A program made the translations under genes and the position numbers. From positions 132,129,989-132,193,988 of the forward strand of contig CP136068.1 in the NCBI GenBank assembly GCA_032622095.1: a stretch of 64,000 nucleotides of DNA, read 5' to 3'. Positions 33,300 to 44,902 of this stretch are shown piece after piece; positions within the stretch are counted from its first letter, which is position 1, and every line of letters starts with the position of its first letter. The DNA comes from Siphonodentalium dalli (lineage: Eukaryota; Mollusca; Scaphopoda; Gadilida; Siphonodentaliidae). Below the pieces are notes generated by a model. The model searched no databases. It was not told where the DNA came from and was given only the letters and a program-made list of their open reading frames with translations.

Positions 33300-33345
33300 T
33301 ATAAACGCTCTTTATATCATAGACACACGCTCTTTATATTATACT
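33300..33345. repeat. Scrap of family C interior
   Basis: AAACGCTCTTTATATCAT and ACACGCTCTTTATATTA match the ACGCTCTTTAT landmarks of family C. Confidence 0.4.
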
Positions 33346-33394
33346 AGCAGGTTAGCCCGCTACTGGCGGCATTCGTCCCATGGCTTTGTTTGAA

Positions 33395-33725
33395 AAGGCA
33401 AAACAGGTTCCGAGACACTTGTGCTGCATTTGTACCAAATTTCGTCGAAATCAGCAAGTTTTACCCGATTTGACCTTGAATTGACAATTTTGTAGGTAAA
33501 TGTCAGGTTGTGGTCATGATTTGACCCGTCCAAAACACTCCCCGGACAAAAGTACAGAAATCCGCCAGTTTTACCCAATTTGACCTTGAATTGACCAGTT
33601 TGAAGGTCAATGTCACATCGGGGTCACGATTTGACCCGTCCGTGACACTTTCGGGACAAATGTACCCATAGGTAGCAAGTTTGGGCTCAATCGGTTGACC
33701 CGTCCCGAGTTGACCATTTTGCTTC
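33395..33725 (+). repeat. Degenerate tandem repeat of about 110 bp
   Basis: Three loose copies with AGTTTTACCCGATTTGACC, TTGAATTGAC, GGTCATGATTTGACCCGTCC and CGGACAAA. TGACCTTGA occurs at 33471-33479 and 33581-33589. Confidence 0.7.
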
Positions 33726-33769
33726 CATAGAATTTTTAACAGCTTAGAAAACACAAAGAACAGCTGAGC

Positions 33770-34030
33770 CCCAAAATTTATTAACACATGATTTCGCATT
33801 CAAATCGATTTATGTCGATAAAACTCTTATTTTTCAAAATTTCAAGCTGAGACTTCGTGTGACTGCGTGTAATACTTATATATTCTTAAAATGACACAGT
33901 CCAACACGTAATTATGTTTTAGATGGAAGAAATTAAATTTTTTCGATGCTAAATTTTAACATAGGATTTCCCATTAAAATTGATTTATGTCGATAAAACT
34001 CTTATTTTTAAAAATTGCTTTAATCTCTAA
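33770..34030 (+). repeat. Direct repeat pair, about 175 bp apart
   Basis: GATTTATGTCGATAAAACTC followed by TTATTTTT occurs at about 33806 and again at about 33980. Confidence 0.6.
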
Positions 34031-34104
34031 GACATGAATTCACATGTTACTGGCGAGGTGTGCAATATTTACAAAGTGCTTAGTGCGAAATATATACATA
34101 TACA

Positions 34105-34235
34105 TAAAAGAAGACAGAACATGGAAAAGAAGAAGCAGAAAAAGAAGCAGAAAAAGAAGCGGAAAAGAAGAAGAAGCGGAAAAGAAGAAGAAGATAAGAA
34201 GAAGAATAAGATAGAAGGAGATAGAAGAAGATTGG
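34105..34235 (+). repeat. Polypurine GAA/GAAGAAGC microsatellite
   Basis: About 130 bases almost entirely A and G on the plus strand (AAGAAGCAGAAAAAGAAGCA, GGAAAAGAAGAAGAAGCGG). The Lys-rich frame through it is low-complexity and not a supported gene. Confidence 0.85.
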
Positions 34236-34629
34236 TAGATATATATGGCGGTAGTCTCTCTGTTAACCATAGCATAATCGGACCACGCCGTGTCGTAAGG
34301 ATAAGGATATTTGTTTCTCGACTATGCATGGCCTGAGCTCAAATTTTAACAATCCGATATGGTGCTCTCATGCCTTGAATAACAGGCATTGGAAAATTAA
34401 GACAGACAATACCAGTTTGTTGAGATTGCTCGGATAATTTGAGGGCGAGCTCATGCGCCAAAAAACTTAATGCAGGTACAGCGTTGAATGAAAACAGAGT
34501 CACCCCCCCCCCCATTTTTAACCCATGATTTACAGAACAGTATATGTTTCTCAGGCCAAAGGATGAACAAGTTCCTAACTGTCACACTTTTAGCCTGTAC
34601 AGGCTTGAATTATCACATTTTGGACTATA

Positions 34630-35245
34630 ATCCATGATTGGGGGAGGGGGCTGGTTCTCGAAATTTTCGAATAACTAAGGGATTTAGTTGAATTTATCGG
34701 CCGGGATTATCTGGGCAAGAATGTACAACATAATGTTTTACTTAAATATTCCATAGTTGTAAATTGTGCGTATATAACACAAGAGAGGAAAGGTGACGTA
34801 GTTGTGAACTCGTAGCTAGACAACCTTCGTTACTTCAGGGGCGGTAGGGCTCATGGTGCTGCATGCCCCCCGGTCGAGGAAATATGTAATGGTCATTCCG
34901 GTAGCTTCCGGGATAATATAGCCCCCATGTTGGGGATCATAGCCCCTGCATTGGGGAAATCCTGGGACCATCACTGGTACACAATCAAGAGAAGACTGAC
35001 AGTGATTTAAACAGAACGTCCAACATTTGGGTTATCGCGCGAACAATTATTTTAAGCGGCCTGACTACTTCGTCCAGTTAACGGCTCTCTGCACGTTCGG
35101 AGCTTGACTCACTGTGGTCAAACATAGCCGCAATGATTGGGTTGTCAGCAGACACATATTACATGGTCTGTATGATCCATGTAAAACGCCAAATACACTA
35201 TATTTACAGAGATTACATGCATGTGTGTATCCACCCTAACGGTGT
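34630..35245 (+). mobile_element. Right part of a foldback element (family H), copy 1
   Basis: Matches 54330-54803 in the same orientation over several blocks: GATTATCTGGGCAAGAATGT, GGTTATCGCGCGAACAATTA, AATGATTGGGTTGTCAGC and the end TTACATGCATGTGTGTATCC. The left terminus present in the other copy was not found here. Confidence 0.65.
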
Positions 35246-35249
35246 GTGT

Positions 35250-35690
35250 TTGGATTAGTATTCATAAAAATAACTACTTTGAGCAAGATTATTCTCCATT
35301 TCTATTTGATCACCCTACCGGAGTGTTTCACATCACTTTAATTAACCAAGAAGGACAGAAAATATTAGACAAGAATAAACAACATACAAGACTGGCCTTT
35401 TGAAACTCGATATCTTACCACTGAAATCTCGCACTAATGGGACGCCATTATATGCATTTGCTAATATAAATGAACGCACCAATGACACTGTAGCTCAACT
35501 TGGATAGGGGGTAATTTCATGTGATACAATCAAAGGAGTGATTAGGAATGTGGAAAATTAAAATGTAATACTTGATGTCAAACTGAAGATATTTATACAG
35601 TTTTGAATTCAGCAAGAATATATTGAATGACAAGTATGTAAAAGCATAATGTTAACTAGAACGTCCTGGATGAATTTCAGCAACAACCCC
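35250..35690. other. Spacer, nothing recognised
   Basis: A 60-codon frame at 35221-35403 has no recognisable features. Confidence 0.3.
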
Positions 35691-36091
35691 TTAACCCTTT
35701 ACCCAACAGAAGGGCCCTGTGCCAATGCATTCTCTTATATATGCGAGTCGACCATAGGTCGCCTCGCATATATAAGAGAATGCATTGGCTTAACACATTA
35801 CAAATTATAAAATTGTTAAAGAATGTAAGAAAAAATGGTAAAAAGTGTTAAAAAAATAATTTGTTTTAGGCCAATGCATTCTCTTATATATGCGAGGCGA
35901 CCTATGGTCGACTCGCATATATAAGAGAATGCATTGGCACAGGGCATAACTGTAACTATCACAATGTGGTCAAGGAGCCGGTTCCAATGATATCCATATT
36001 TGTATGGTTCTATTGAGACAGACCGAAGATATTTTAGGCTGTTGAAGCTTTATTTGGACGGTTTTGGCCGGTTTGTTGGGTAAAGGGTTAA
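35691..36091. mobile_element. Hairpin-bearing TTAA element P5, most complete copy
   Basis: 401 bp from TTAA (35691) to TTAA (36088). Termini TTAACCCTTTACCCAACAG and TTGTTGGGTAAAGGGTTAA. Two 67-bp hairpins (35722-35788 and 35871-35937) flank an AT-rich middle with AATGTAAGAAAAAATGGTAA. Between the second hairpin and the right end is a 110-bp segment (GTGGTCAAGGAGCCGGTTCC) also present in P4. TTAA plus CCCTTT ends are what piggyBac-group elements use; no transposase is present. Confidence 0.88.
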
Positions 36092-36586
36092 AGAAACGGG
36101 CGGCGTTGTCGGTGGGTATGCTGTTAAAATATTCACCTCCGTCAAAAACCGCCATTACTTTGTTCTTATACCATTCAGAAATATGGCATAAACAGTAGGT
36201 TACTGTCAATTGTTTTCCCTTTGTTATGTAAACAAAAGCAAAAAACGTTACGTTTCCTGGCCTTTGTTTAGATCCGGATATGGTAAACATAAAGAGCGTT
36301 ATTTGTTACTGTTTTCCTGATATGGAAATAATATAGAGCGTTTATGTCATTTTTGTGTGATTAATCAATAGAATTGCTATGTGTTATGTAAACAGAAGCA
36401 CAACTTCTGTAACACGAGCAGGCTATTGTTTACGTCCACCATCGTACGTCTTGACGACAACATACTATTTACGCGCTGATTATGTTTGGCATATGAACAA
36501 AACTATACATATTTTAAGATTCCTTCTGTTGGTGGTGATTTGAAAAAATATGAAATTTCTGCAACGAACGCCGACCGTGCCTTTAA
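36088..36586 (-). mobile_element. TTAA-flanked MITE, family C copy 4
   Basis: Begins at the same TTAA that closes P5 and ends with GCCGACCGTGCCTTTAA at 36586. Interior landmarks are inverted relative to copy 2. Confidence 0.85.
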
Positions 36587-36759
36587 TATCAGACCATGGC
36601 TACTCTGTTATTTTTGTCAGAACCACTTTTTTTTTTTATCAAATATCGGAAATTACCTTTGGAATAAATTGGATAGCAAGAAGTGATCATGAACCTGCCT
36701 GTAAATTATCAAAACATTGCTCTAATAAATGTCCGCTGTAGGGTGTTCCGATAGATAGA

Positions 36760-37400
36760 AATGTGAAATCCAAGATGGCCAATAGCGGCCATATTTTTAA
36801 CGAAATTTGAAAAAATATATATGGCTCCCATCTAGTGGTCACCGCGAAGATCCATATGAAGTTTAGTGACTATCGGATGAAGTATGTTGCCTGTAGGGTG
36901 TGTCGAAGGATTTGGACATACAAAGAGTAAAATCCAAGATGGCCGATGGAGGCCATGTTTTCAACGAAATTCGGAAAGAATTGATGGCTCCCATCTAGTG
37001 TTCACCAACAATGTCCATATTAAGTCAAGCGATGATCGGATGAGGGATTTTGTCTGCAGGATGTGCCAAAGGATTTAGTATAGCAAAGAGTAAAATCCAA
37101 GACGGCTGCCGGCAGCCATGTTTTTCATCGCAATTTGTTCAAAATCGATAGCTCCCTGTCTGTAAATGTTCAAAACAATTCTCCAATAAATGCGGGATGC
37201 AGGATGTGCCGATAGATTCAAATTTGAAATCCAAGGTGGCTGTTGGTGGCCATGTTGTTTAACGAATTTCGGAAACAAGATAGATGGCTCCCATATAGAG
37301 GTCACACCGGTGATCAATATAAAGTTTGGTGATGATCGGACGAGGGGTGTGGTCTGTACGGTCTACCAAAGGAAATTGTTGGGGTCTTGATAACACGGAC
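36760..37400 (+). repeat. Degenerate tandem repeat, about 145-160 bp, four copies
   Basis: Each copy has AAATCCAAGATGGCC(G/A), GGCCATGTTTT, GAAATTCGGAAA, GATGGCTCCCATCTAGTG and GATGATCGGATGAGG. The last one runs into GACAGACGGACGACGAACGC, a combination I know from mollusc repeats. Confidence 0.85.
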
Positions 37401-37514
37401 AGACGGACGACGAACGCCAACCCACGGCAAAAGCTCAATATTGTCAAGTTTAGTTAAAAACGGTGTACACATATCAGCAGCCATTTGTGGTGACAAAACG
37501 GACGGGGAATCTCG

Positions 37515-37670
37515 AATTAATATAGATGTAGATGTAGATGTAGATGTTTATTTGTACAATAGATAAGAATAGATAACAAAGCATTGATATATGAATTAAT
37601 AATATTGTACAGGAGCAGCATGACATACTGGCCGTCTTCCTGCTGCCCCTCAATAAATAATACAATAAGA
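37515..37670 (-). mobile_element. 3' end of a LINE-like element with (ACATCT)n tail
   Basis: On the minus strand an AATAAA-rich stretch (CAAATAAACATCTACATCTA) ends in a hexanucleotide tail. Upstream on that strand TGAGGGGCAGCAGGAAGACG is the only distinct sequence; no coding part is near. Confidence 0.5.
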
Positions 37671-39128
37671 AAATATGATGGCGTATGTAGTTTCAGGTTT
37701 GCTGGTTGGTGCTAATGTTAAATAATTATACTATATTGATATTTTAATTGAAAATGGTATAAATTGTGAACTTAAGAGTAGATATCTTATATAATTTTGC
37801 GTTTGATGGACAAGTTAGAAAAACTAAATCGGAATAATATTGTGAGGTCGCGACGGCCCTATATAATGTAGTTTTTGAATTAAACAGAGTGGACGGCGGA
37901 AACCAGGCAATCAGTTAGATTTTTATGACAGCATAATGCCGTACATAATTTGCCTTACCATATATAACATTTCAATTTAAAAATTCACGGACGCCGCCGT
38001 GAATGTCACAGGGCTGTCTGGAAGGGCGGATGTTCAGGTGATAACTCTAAGTTGTAAGTTGCTTGAGGCAAGTGATATGACGATTATATATTGTAAATGT
38101 AGCATGATTTGATGATACATGTAGCCGAATATTTACCTATTAGTTCAGCAGATAATACATTTTTGAATACATAATTAAATTATAGGACAATGGAAACCCA
38201 TGTATATGTATATGTTCAGCTGATGCCCACAAGGAGCTATCGTGAGCTATCAAGGACACCAAGGACTCTGACATCCGTGTTACGCATGGTCTCTAGATCA
38301 GTAGCTATTCAAAGGAAAAATAAAGTTCTAATCATGTAGATCAAACGTCGTAAGACGAGACTGCGGAATGCATAGCTTACCACAATAACTGTTTATGTTT
38401 CTGATCTTTCGTGTGATTTTAACAGACTTTGCGACTTGCAGTTCAATGGGAAATATTTGGAGAGAAAAAAAAGAAAGCGTTTAACTTAGCATACAGCACC
38501 AGTGCACGTAACACTATATTCATGGTGTTGGCCATTGACGTCATAAGACATTGTAATTCTAAGCTAACATCTACACGTGAGATGAATTTTGTTTTCGCGT
38601 AAAACCCGAAATAATTTAAGGTCCACAATATATATGATGACTTCAATGAATGGTTTCATACGTCACTATATATGCATTGTATTCAACAATGAAACAGTTA
38701 TTGGATGACATGAACTTGTTAGTGTATAGTGTCGCATAACTTTCAGTGAGCACTCAAAGTTTAGACCTTAAGAAAAGTCAACATAAACACCCTATGTTTC
38801 TGTTTACGAGACGATTAGAACATAACATATGATAATTGAAGTTACATCATTCATTAATTGAAACATGATTTAAAACTTGTTAACATGGTTATGCATATTT
38901 AAAGTACTCGAATAATTAAACGAACTTATTAAAGGGCACTAAACCATTTAACAATATTTAAATGGTATGAATATTACAAATTTATATATCTCCCGTATTG
39001 AAGGAAGATGTCCAAGGATTATATAGCAAACAATACGTAATCGGGGATCGCGATGTGGTATATAATGATAGTTAAGCTCAGTAACACGTTGCACGGGATG
39101 TTCGATTACATATCAGAATATAGGATAT
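37671..39128. other. Intergenic DNA, nothing recognised
   Basis: About 1.45 kb with no supported gene. TTAAAGGGCACTAAACC at 38930 looks like a lone TTAA-type terminus. Confidence 0.35.
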
Positions 39129-39136
39129 CCTATAAT
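39129..39136 (+). repeat. 8-bp target site duplication, left
   Basis: CCTATAAT, repeated exactly at 40791-40798. Confidence 0.85.
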
Positions 39137-40790
39137 TAGGGCCCTGCGAATCGGGTGTTTTCATTTCGAATCGAAACTCGAATCGAATCAGGCAAACGAT
39201 TCGAAATCGAATCGAATATCGAATAGAGTCATTGTTACTGAGCCAATCAAGTTCAAATACATAGAACTTCGAAGAAACACCTAAAATTGCCTGGCGAAAA
39301 CCGCCTGGTGATCGTCGATGTAGTTCAATATGTGCAGAGTATTCGCTTATTTACATGCCTCTATGCATTTTCTGCGCCTTAGCAATCGTTGAGTACATAA
39401 GTGCATGTATAAGACAACCATTGTCGACGATTTGCCCGTTTCATTTCATTGAATAGCGCAGTATTGTTTGCTACATGTACACATGCGATGATTGTGTTGT
39501 CTGTCGTTTGAACTGACGGACTTACCGGACAATGTTTACAAAATACTCAGGACTTAGATCCAGACTCACTCACATTTACGCAAATCAACAAAGATCTAAA
39601 ATCTGGCATACATGTGTGTTATGGAATTCCCATGATTCCTGGAACGACACTAGCACACAGCCTTGTATGCCAATTTTTTTGTTCACTTATGTCATTCTTA
39701 CTGATTGGGCCAATTAGTTATAGAATAAATTAGTTAAGATATCACACTTGTTTCAATTAATGTTATGAAGTTATAACCAAAAAGTTTGAAGATAAATTCT
39801 ATAACACATGTAGCGCCGTTATAGCGAATGTATCTTCAAAATTTTCGGTTATAACTCATAACCTTAATCGGAACAAGAGTTATTTCTTATAATTTAATCC
39901 ACAATTTCACAAGAAAACCACCATGATCAGAAGGTATAAGTTTAAAAGAAGCATACAACTTTGAGAATATTGCCGTCGAAAAGATGCACACCAGAGTTTA
40001 AATTGATATGAATGCTGTCAATCAAACATCCAATTATCAGTGACCAAGTGGTGTCATGAATTCGTCGTTTTGATTAGCTAGTGAACAGTGTACACGAATT
40101 GATCAACTGATCGCGCCACTATCGCAGCAGGTGTTCCAGAAATAGTGTGCATGTGCAGTGACTCGAGTTGTTAGTTTCTGAAACTACATTTCGTTGCAAA
40201 TGTTAGCTCGATCGAGTCTTGTTGCTTTTTCTAGGTACTTATGCCCCTAAATAATGATGGGTAATTAGCAGTGAATGTAATGGCAGAGCATTGATACCTG
40301 AAGGAATTTGTATGCAGCATCGGAATCCACGTTTATATCGCAAAAAGTATCTAATAATTTCCAGAAACATTTTACGCACGCTGTATATAGGCGTGGTCAT
40401 ATGGCACGGTGCTGCTATGAGTGCTGTCATTTCAATACCAGAGTAATCAAGAAATTTAGGTTATCGAGAAATAACTTTTAATTGCTAAATGTGTGACAAC
40501 CAATGGTTTTATACTATTCTGTGGATTGACAGCTTCTTAAATTATTTGGCGATAACATTACATGTCCTGCAATCGGACATAGCGGCACGTGCTTATGTTT
40601 GAGTAGTTTACTATGTTATTATAGGCAATTATCTTTTCTGGTAAGAGCATTGTGGTGTCTAGAAAGCACAGAAATGCGCCTGTCACCAAAGATTCGACGA
40701 ACTCCGAATCATAGTAGCCGATTTCGAATCGAATCGAATCAGGCAAACGATTTCGAATCGCATAGAATCGAATCGATTCGCAGGGCCCTA
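39137..40790. mobile_element. hAT-like non-autonomous element, 1654 bp
   Basis: Terminal repeats TAGGGCCCTGCGAATCG and CGATTCGCAGGGCCCTA are followed inward by GAATCGAATC arrays at both ends (39180-39230 and 40720-40775), including a shared ATCAGGCAAACGATT. It is flanked by perfect 8-bp duplications, the length used by hAT transposases. No frame longer than about 85 codons lies inside and none shows transposase features, so it must have been moved in trans. Confidence 0.85.
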
Positions 40791-40798
40791 CCTATAAT
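40791..40798 (+). repeat. 8-bp target site duplication, right
   Basis: CCTATAAT, identical to 39129-39136. Confidence 0.85.
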
Positions 40799-40854
40799 CC
40801 CATATCCCATAATAGTAATAATATGTGAAATAAACCGACGGATTATCGAAATCT

Positions 40855-40995
40855 GAAATACAACGAAAAAGGAAAAAAATAAATACAGCGAAATAGCGGA
40901 ATAGGAAATGCAGCGAAATTGAAATGGCGAAATAGAGCGAAAAGAGCGAAAAGAGCGAAATAATGAAATAGGAAATACAGCGAAATAACGAGATA
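40855..40995 (+). repeat. (GCGAAATA)n-type array
   Basis: Units CAGCGAAATAGCGGAATAGG, AAAGAGCGAAAAGAGCGAAA and similar; inverse of the array at 20540-20740. Confidence 0.75.
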
Positions 40996-41048
40996 CACTA
41001 TTACATAGCGATGGATATTGGTATTATTATTAACGAAACTATATATAG

Positions 41049-41935
41049 CTGATGTGCCCGATTTCGTCCGGGCTATTTAGGGATTTCTTTGTGATTGCCT
41101 CCGTCTGGGCAGAATATACAGAGTCTGGACAAACTATAGTTCGATCGGTCCAGAAACATGACTATGTGAGCGAGGTCAATGTCAAGGTCAAGGACACGGT
41201 CGTACGTGAAATTGGACCATATATTGTTCCCGGGATCAAAATAGGGCTACATTCAAAATTCGGACGAGCAGTTTTCGAGTCTAATACACACATATAGACT
41301 AGCTGATGTGCCCGACTTCGTCCGGGCTATTTAGAGATTTGTGATCGCCTCTTGTTCGATCGGTCCAGAAACATAGCGTATATTATCGTATATGAGCGAG
41401 GTCAAGATCAAGGACACGGTCGCACGTGAAATTGGACCCGCCCATATTGTTCCCGGGATCAAAGTAGGCTTATATGTACATACCAAATTTGAGTCGGATC
41501 GGTCGAGGTCCAGCAACATACCTATATGAACATATATGAGCGAGGTCAAGGTCAAGGACACGGTCGCACGTCAAATTGGGCCCTCCATATTGTTCCCGGG
41601 ATCAAAGTAAGCGTACATTCCAAATTTGAGTCGGATCGGTCGAGGTCCAGAAACATGCCTATATTAGCGAGATCAAGGTCAAGGACATGGTCGCACGAGA
41701 AATAGAACCCGCCCATATTGTTCCCGTGATCAAAGTAGGCCTACATATCAAATTTGAGACGGATCGGTTGAGGTCCAGAAACATGCCTATATGAGCGTAT
41801 ATGATGGAGGTCAATGACACGGTCGCAAGTGAAATTGGACCCGCCCATATTGTTCCGCAGATCATAGTAGGCCTAGATACCAAATTTGAGTCGGATCGGT
41901 CTTGCAGTTTTCTAGTCTATAACACACATACATGC
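41049..41935 (+). repeat. Tandem repeat element with GAGGTCAAGG units
   Basis: Starts GCTGATGTGCCCGATTTCGT and CCGGGCTATTTAG (again at 41302), then about five 115-130-bp units with ATGAGCGAGGTCAAGGTCAA, GACACGGTCGCAC, CCCATATTGTTCCCGGGATC and TTTGAGTCGGATCGGTC, ending AGTCTATAACACACATAC. TCAAGGTCA occurs at 41182, 41546 and 41673. Related pieces lie at 56835-57150 (inverted) and 62517-62775. Confidence 0.85.
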
Positions 41936-42179
41936 AAACATACAGAAGTTCCAAAAATATATAATAGATAATGGAGATATTTGAAGAAGTGTTTTTAACG
42001 AAATAACGGAAATATTTGAAGTGCTATATATAAGAGCTTGCCACAAACCCCAGAGGAATTTGACTTATATTCACCAGAGTTGATCAATTATGGTGTTGCA
42101 AATTCTTTCATACAAAGTACGTTAAGATTATATGTAGAGTTGTCACCATTCAGATTAAATATGATACTCATTTTAATGT

Positions 42180-42222
42180 GTAATCGAAACCACGCATGCC
42201 TCCTGTGGTCTCGATTACATAC
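42180..42222. repeat. Short hairpin
   Basis: GTAATCGAAACCAC is inverted at GTGGTCTCGATTAC around GCATGCCTCCT. Confidence 0.6.
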
Positions 42223-42832
42223 AAATCGCTATGTAATCGTGAACCCCGATTAGTTATCTTTTGGTATTCAAACGTGTGCGTAGTAGGTGCATTATGTTAT
42301 GTCATGGGTTTCTGAATATATATATGATCTCATAAGTACGGTCGCTCACATAAGTATTCGGTTTTAATTATAACTGCCGCTTTTATGATACGAATATCGG
42401 TTATAGGCGCCGAGGCAGTTATGTTAACCGAGTTGCTGAAAGTCTGGTGCCCATCTTAACGTACTTTTTATGATTTGTTTTCAGTTTTCATTCTACATTT
42501 CATTGAAACTTAAACAATTATGATTATCCATCTCTTATATAACACTATTTCTGATTGGGCAAAAGCCGCCACGTGATAATCCGGGAAAAAGTCACATTGG
42601 ACTCCCGAATGTCATATTGGACTCCCAAGTGTCCAATATTACTTTTTTATCGGGACTCTGTGACGTCACGAATTAACTCTATAGCGAAATGAATCGGTGA
42701 AAGTGTGATGCGCGAGCAACACTGGTGGATTGAGCAGACATTTCACGTCCGCGTTGAGTTTTTTTTTTTACTTCCGTGTTTACTTTTCCAAATCATGCTT
42801 TCTGATGATCAATTTCAGGCTTTTATAGAGAA

Positions 42833-43423
42833 TTAAAGGGGTACTGTACGCCATGTTCATTAAATTTCCGGTGACAACAACGATCTAATATCGATAATAT
42901 ATAGAAACATAAGTAATTTGAGTCGAAGATGTATTCTGTAAACGCTCAGGTTAATAGGCTATCTTAAAATTTAATAATTTAAAAGTTAATAATTTGATAT
43001 AAATTGAATTTATGACTGGAGCCATAAAATGGCGTCAATTAAATTACGAATTACCGTAATCAAAAATAGTAATTGAGGGATACTGGATTTTTAAACAGAT
43101 CGCACACACGATTGCTTAAAATATTATGATGATACGGGGAGAACACACAATCCACTCACTGACTAGCGACGATACAATAACTTAAATGATTATATGGGAC
43201 TAGTATGCATATAATATAACTTTCATTTGATTCATTTGGTTGAAAACTTTACAAAAATTACTCGACAACGACAATTTGTATTTTTGCATTCCGGTAAATT
43301 TGTCATCCGTAACATGACTTCGTACTCAACAGACTTTCAAATAATGGAAAAATTGTTACCTCATTCTCCGACTCGGAGACTATAGAAACCAACAACAACA
43401 TGTGGCGTACAGTACCCCTTTAA
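42833..43423. mobile_element. TTAA-type MITE, family G
   Basis: TTAAAGGGGTACTGTACGCC and ATGTT at the left are inverted at the right (ACATGTGGCGTACAGTACCC, CTTTAA). 591 bp, AT-rich, no coding frame. Confidence 0.8.
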
Positions 43424-43506
43424 GTGCCGACATATACCAAAAATAACCACACAAGTTTTATTCCCAAAATTTGGATAAACATACCGATGGATAATAAAAA
43501 ATGTCG

Positions 43507-43651
43507 TTATACAATGTTGTGTACAGTGTGTGTTTTTCTTGGACTCGTTCAGGTTGTGGTGAAAACTGCGTGTCTCGTCCAATATGACTTTTCACCACAA
43601 CCTGGACTCATAAAGAAAAATACATACTGTACACAACATTGTATAATAACT
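43507..43651. repeat. 145-bp hairpin
   Basis: TTATACAATGTTGTGTACAG, GTTTTTCTTGGACTCG and CAGGTTGTGGTGAAAA are matched in reverse by TTTTCACCACAACCTG, GACTC-AAAGAAAAAT and CTGTACACAACATTGTATAA. The loop is about 25 bases. Confidence 0.8.
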
Positions 43652-43776
43652 TTATATTATAGCAGATAGCGGTAGACGTGAACACAGTCATTGCAAACGA
43701 GGTTTCAAAACATGTGTGCATTCAGCACAGTTATCGTATCCTGCCGATCCTTCAGAGTGACCCCATTCGGCTTTAG

Positions 43777-44025
43777 TTAACCCTTCCATCGCTGGAGCTT
43801 CTTGATATTTGGCGAAAACCCTGTGCAAATGCATTATCTTAAACACGCGAGTCTTCTGTAGGGAGCCTAGCATATATAAGAGAATACATTGGCCTAACAA
43901 TAGGTATACCTTGACATTGTAAGCCAGTGCATTGTCTATATGTGAGGCTCCCGCGGGAGACACTGACACATGATATTTAATGCTGAAAACAGCGCAGCTC
44001 CAGTCATGAACCCCATGAAAGGGTA
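43777..44025. mobile_element. Decayed hairpin-bearing TTAA element P6
   Basis: Left TTAACCCTTCCATCGCTGG, right CCATGAAAGGGTA (TTAA decayed). Inside are mutated hairpin arms (CAAATGCATTATCTTAAACA, GCATATATAAGAGAATACAT) and a GTAAGCCAGTGCATTGTCTA half. Its sub-terminal GCGCAGCTCC links it with P8 and the 12.4-kb copies. Confidence 0.65.
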
Positions 44026-44076
44026 GGTTGTCACATTGGTCTGACGATTAGACCATACATGTGCCGAGTACTACAT

Positions 44077-44604
44077 TTAAGGGCACGGGCGGCGTTCATT
44101 GCATAAATATTCATATTTGTTCAAACCGCCATCAACAGAAGGAATATTAAAATATATATAGTTTTGTTCATATGCCATACATAATCAGCGCATAAATAGT
44201 ATATTGTCGTCAAAACGTACGATGGTGTACGTAAACAAGAGCCTGCTCGTGTTACAGCAGTTTTGCTTCTGTTTACACAACACAGCGCAATTCTATTGGT
44301 TAATCACACACAAATGATATAAACGCTCTTTATTCTATCCATATCAGTAAAACAGTGACAAATAACGCTCTTTATGTTTACCATATCCGGATCTAAACAA
44401 AAGCCAAGTTCAGTAACGTTTTTTGCTTTTGTTTACATAACAAAGGAAAAACACTTGACAATAACATACTGATTATGCCATATTTCTGATTGGTATAAGA
44501 ACAAAGTCTGTCTATATTTTACTATTATTTCTGTTTATGGCGGTTTTTGACGGAGGTGAATATTTTAACAGCATACCCACCACCAACTCCGCCCGTATCT
44601 TTAA
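44077..44604 (+). mobile_element. TTAA-flanked MITE, family C copy 5
   Basis: TTAAGGGCACGGGCGGCG to CTCCGCCCGTATCTTTAA, with all internal landmarks. By eye it is the closest relative of copy 2. Confidence 0.87.
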
Positions 44605-44902
44605 TCGACAGTGTTGGACAATCTGTGTAGCTTAGTTATCGGACCCATGTGATAACGACTAACCCAACAATCACAATCGCCAGTACCTTTCAAATGACCG
44701 AGATTTCGAACAGCTCAGACCGACCATATATAAAGCAACCTGTATTTACTTACGATGATGAACTAGGAAACTGGTGAATTTCTATGTACCCAGAACGGTA
44801 TTAGTGCATGCATAGATAGCCACTAAGCAAACTCCAGATCAACGTTCCTTTTCAAAGGTGACAAGATTCAACCATTCAGCTTAAAAGAAACAGAAATGCA
44901 CT

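Noticed and set aside
34034-34336. Lys/Arg-rich 100-codon frame
   Set aside because: It is produced by the GAA-rich polypurine tract and has low-complexity frames on the other strand as well.
35225-35240. Telomere-like CCACCCTAACGG
   Set aside because: A single occurrence at the end of family H, not a telomeric array.
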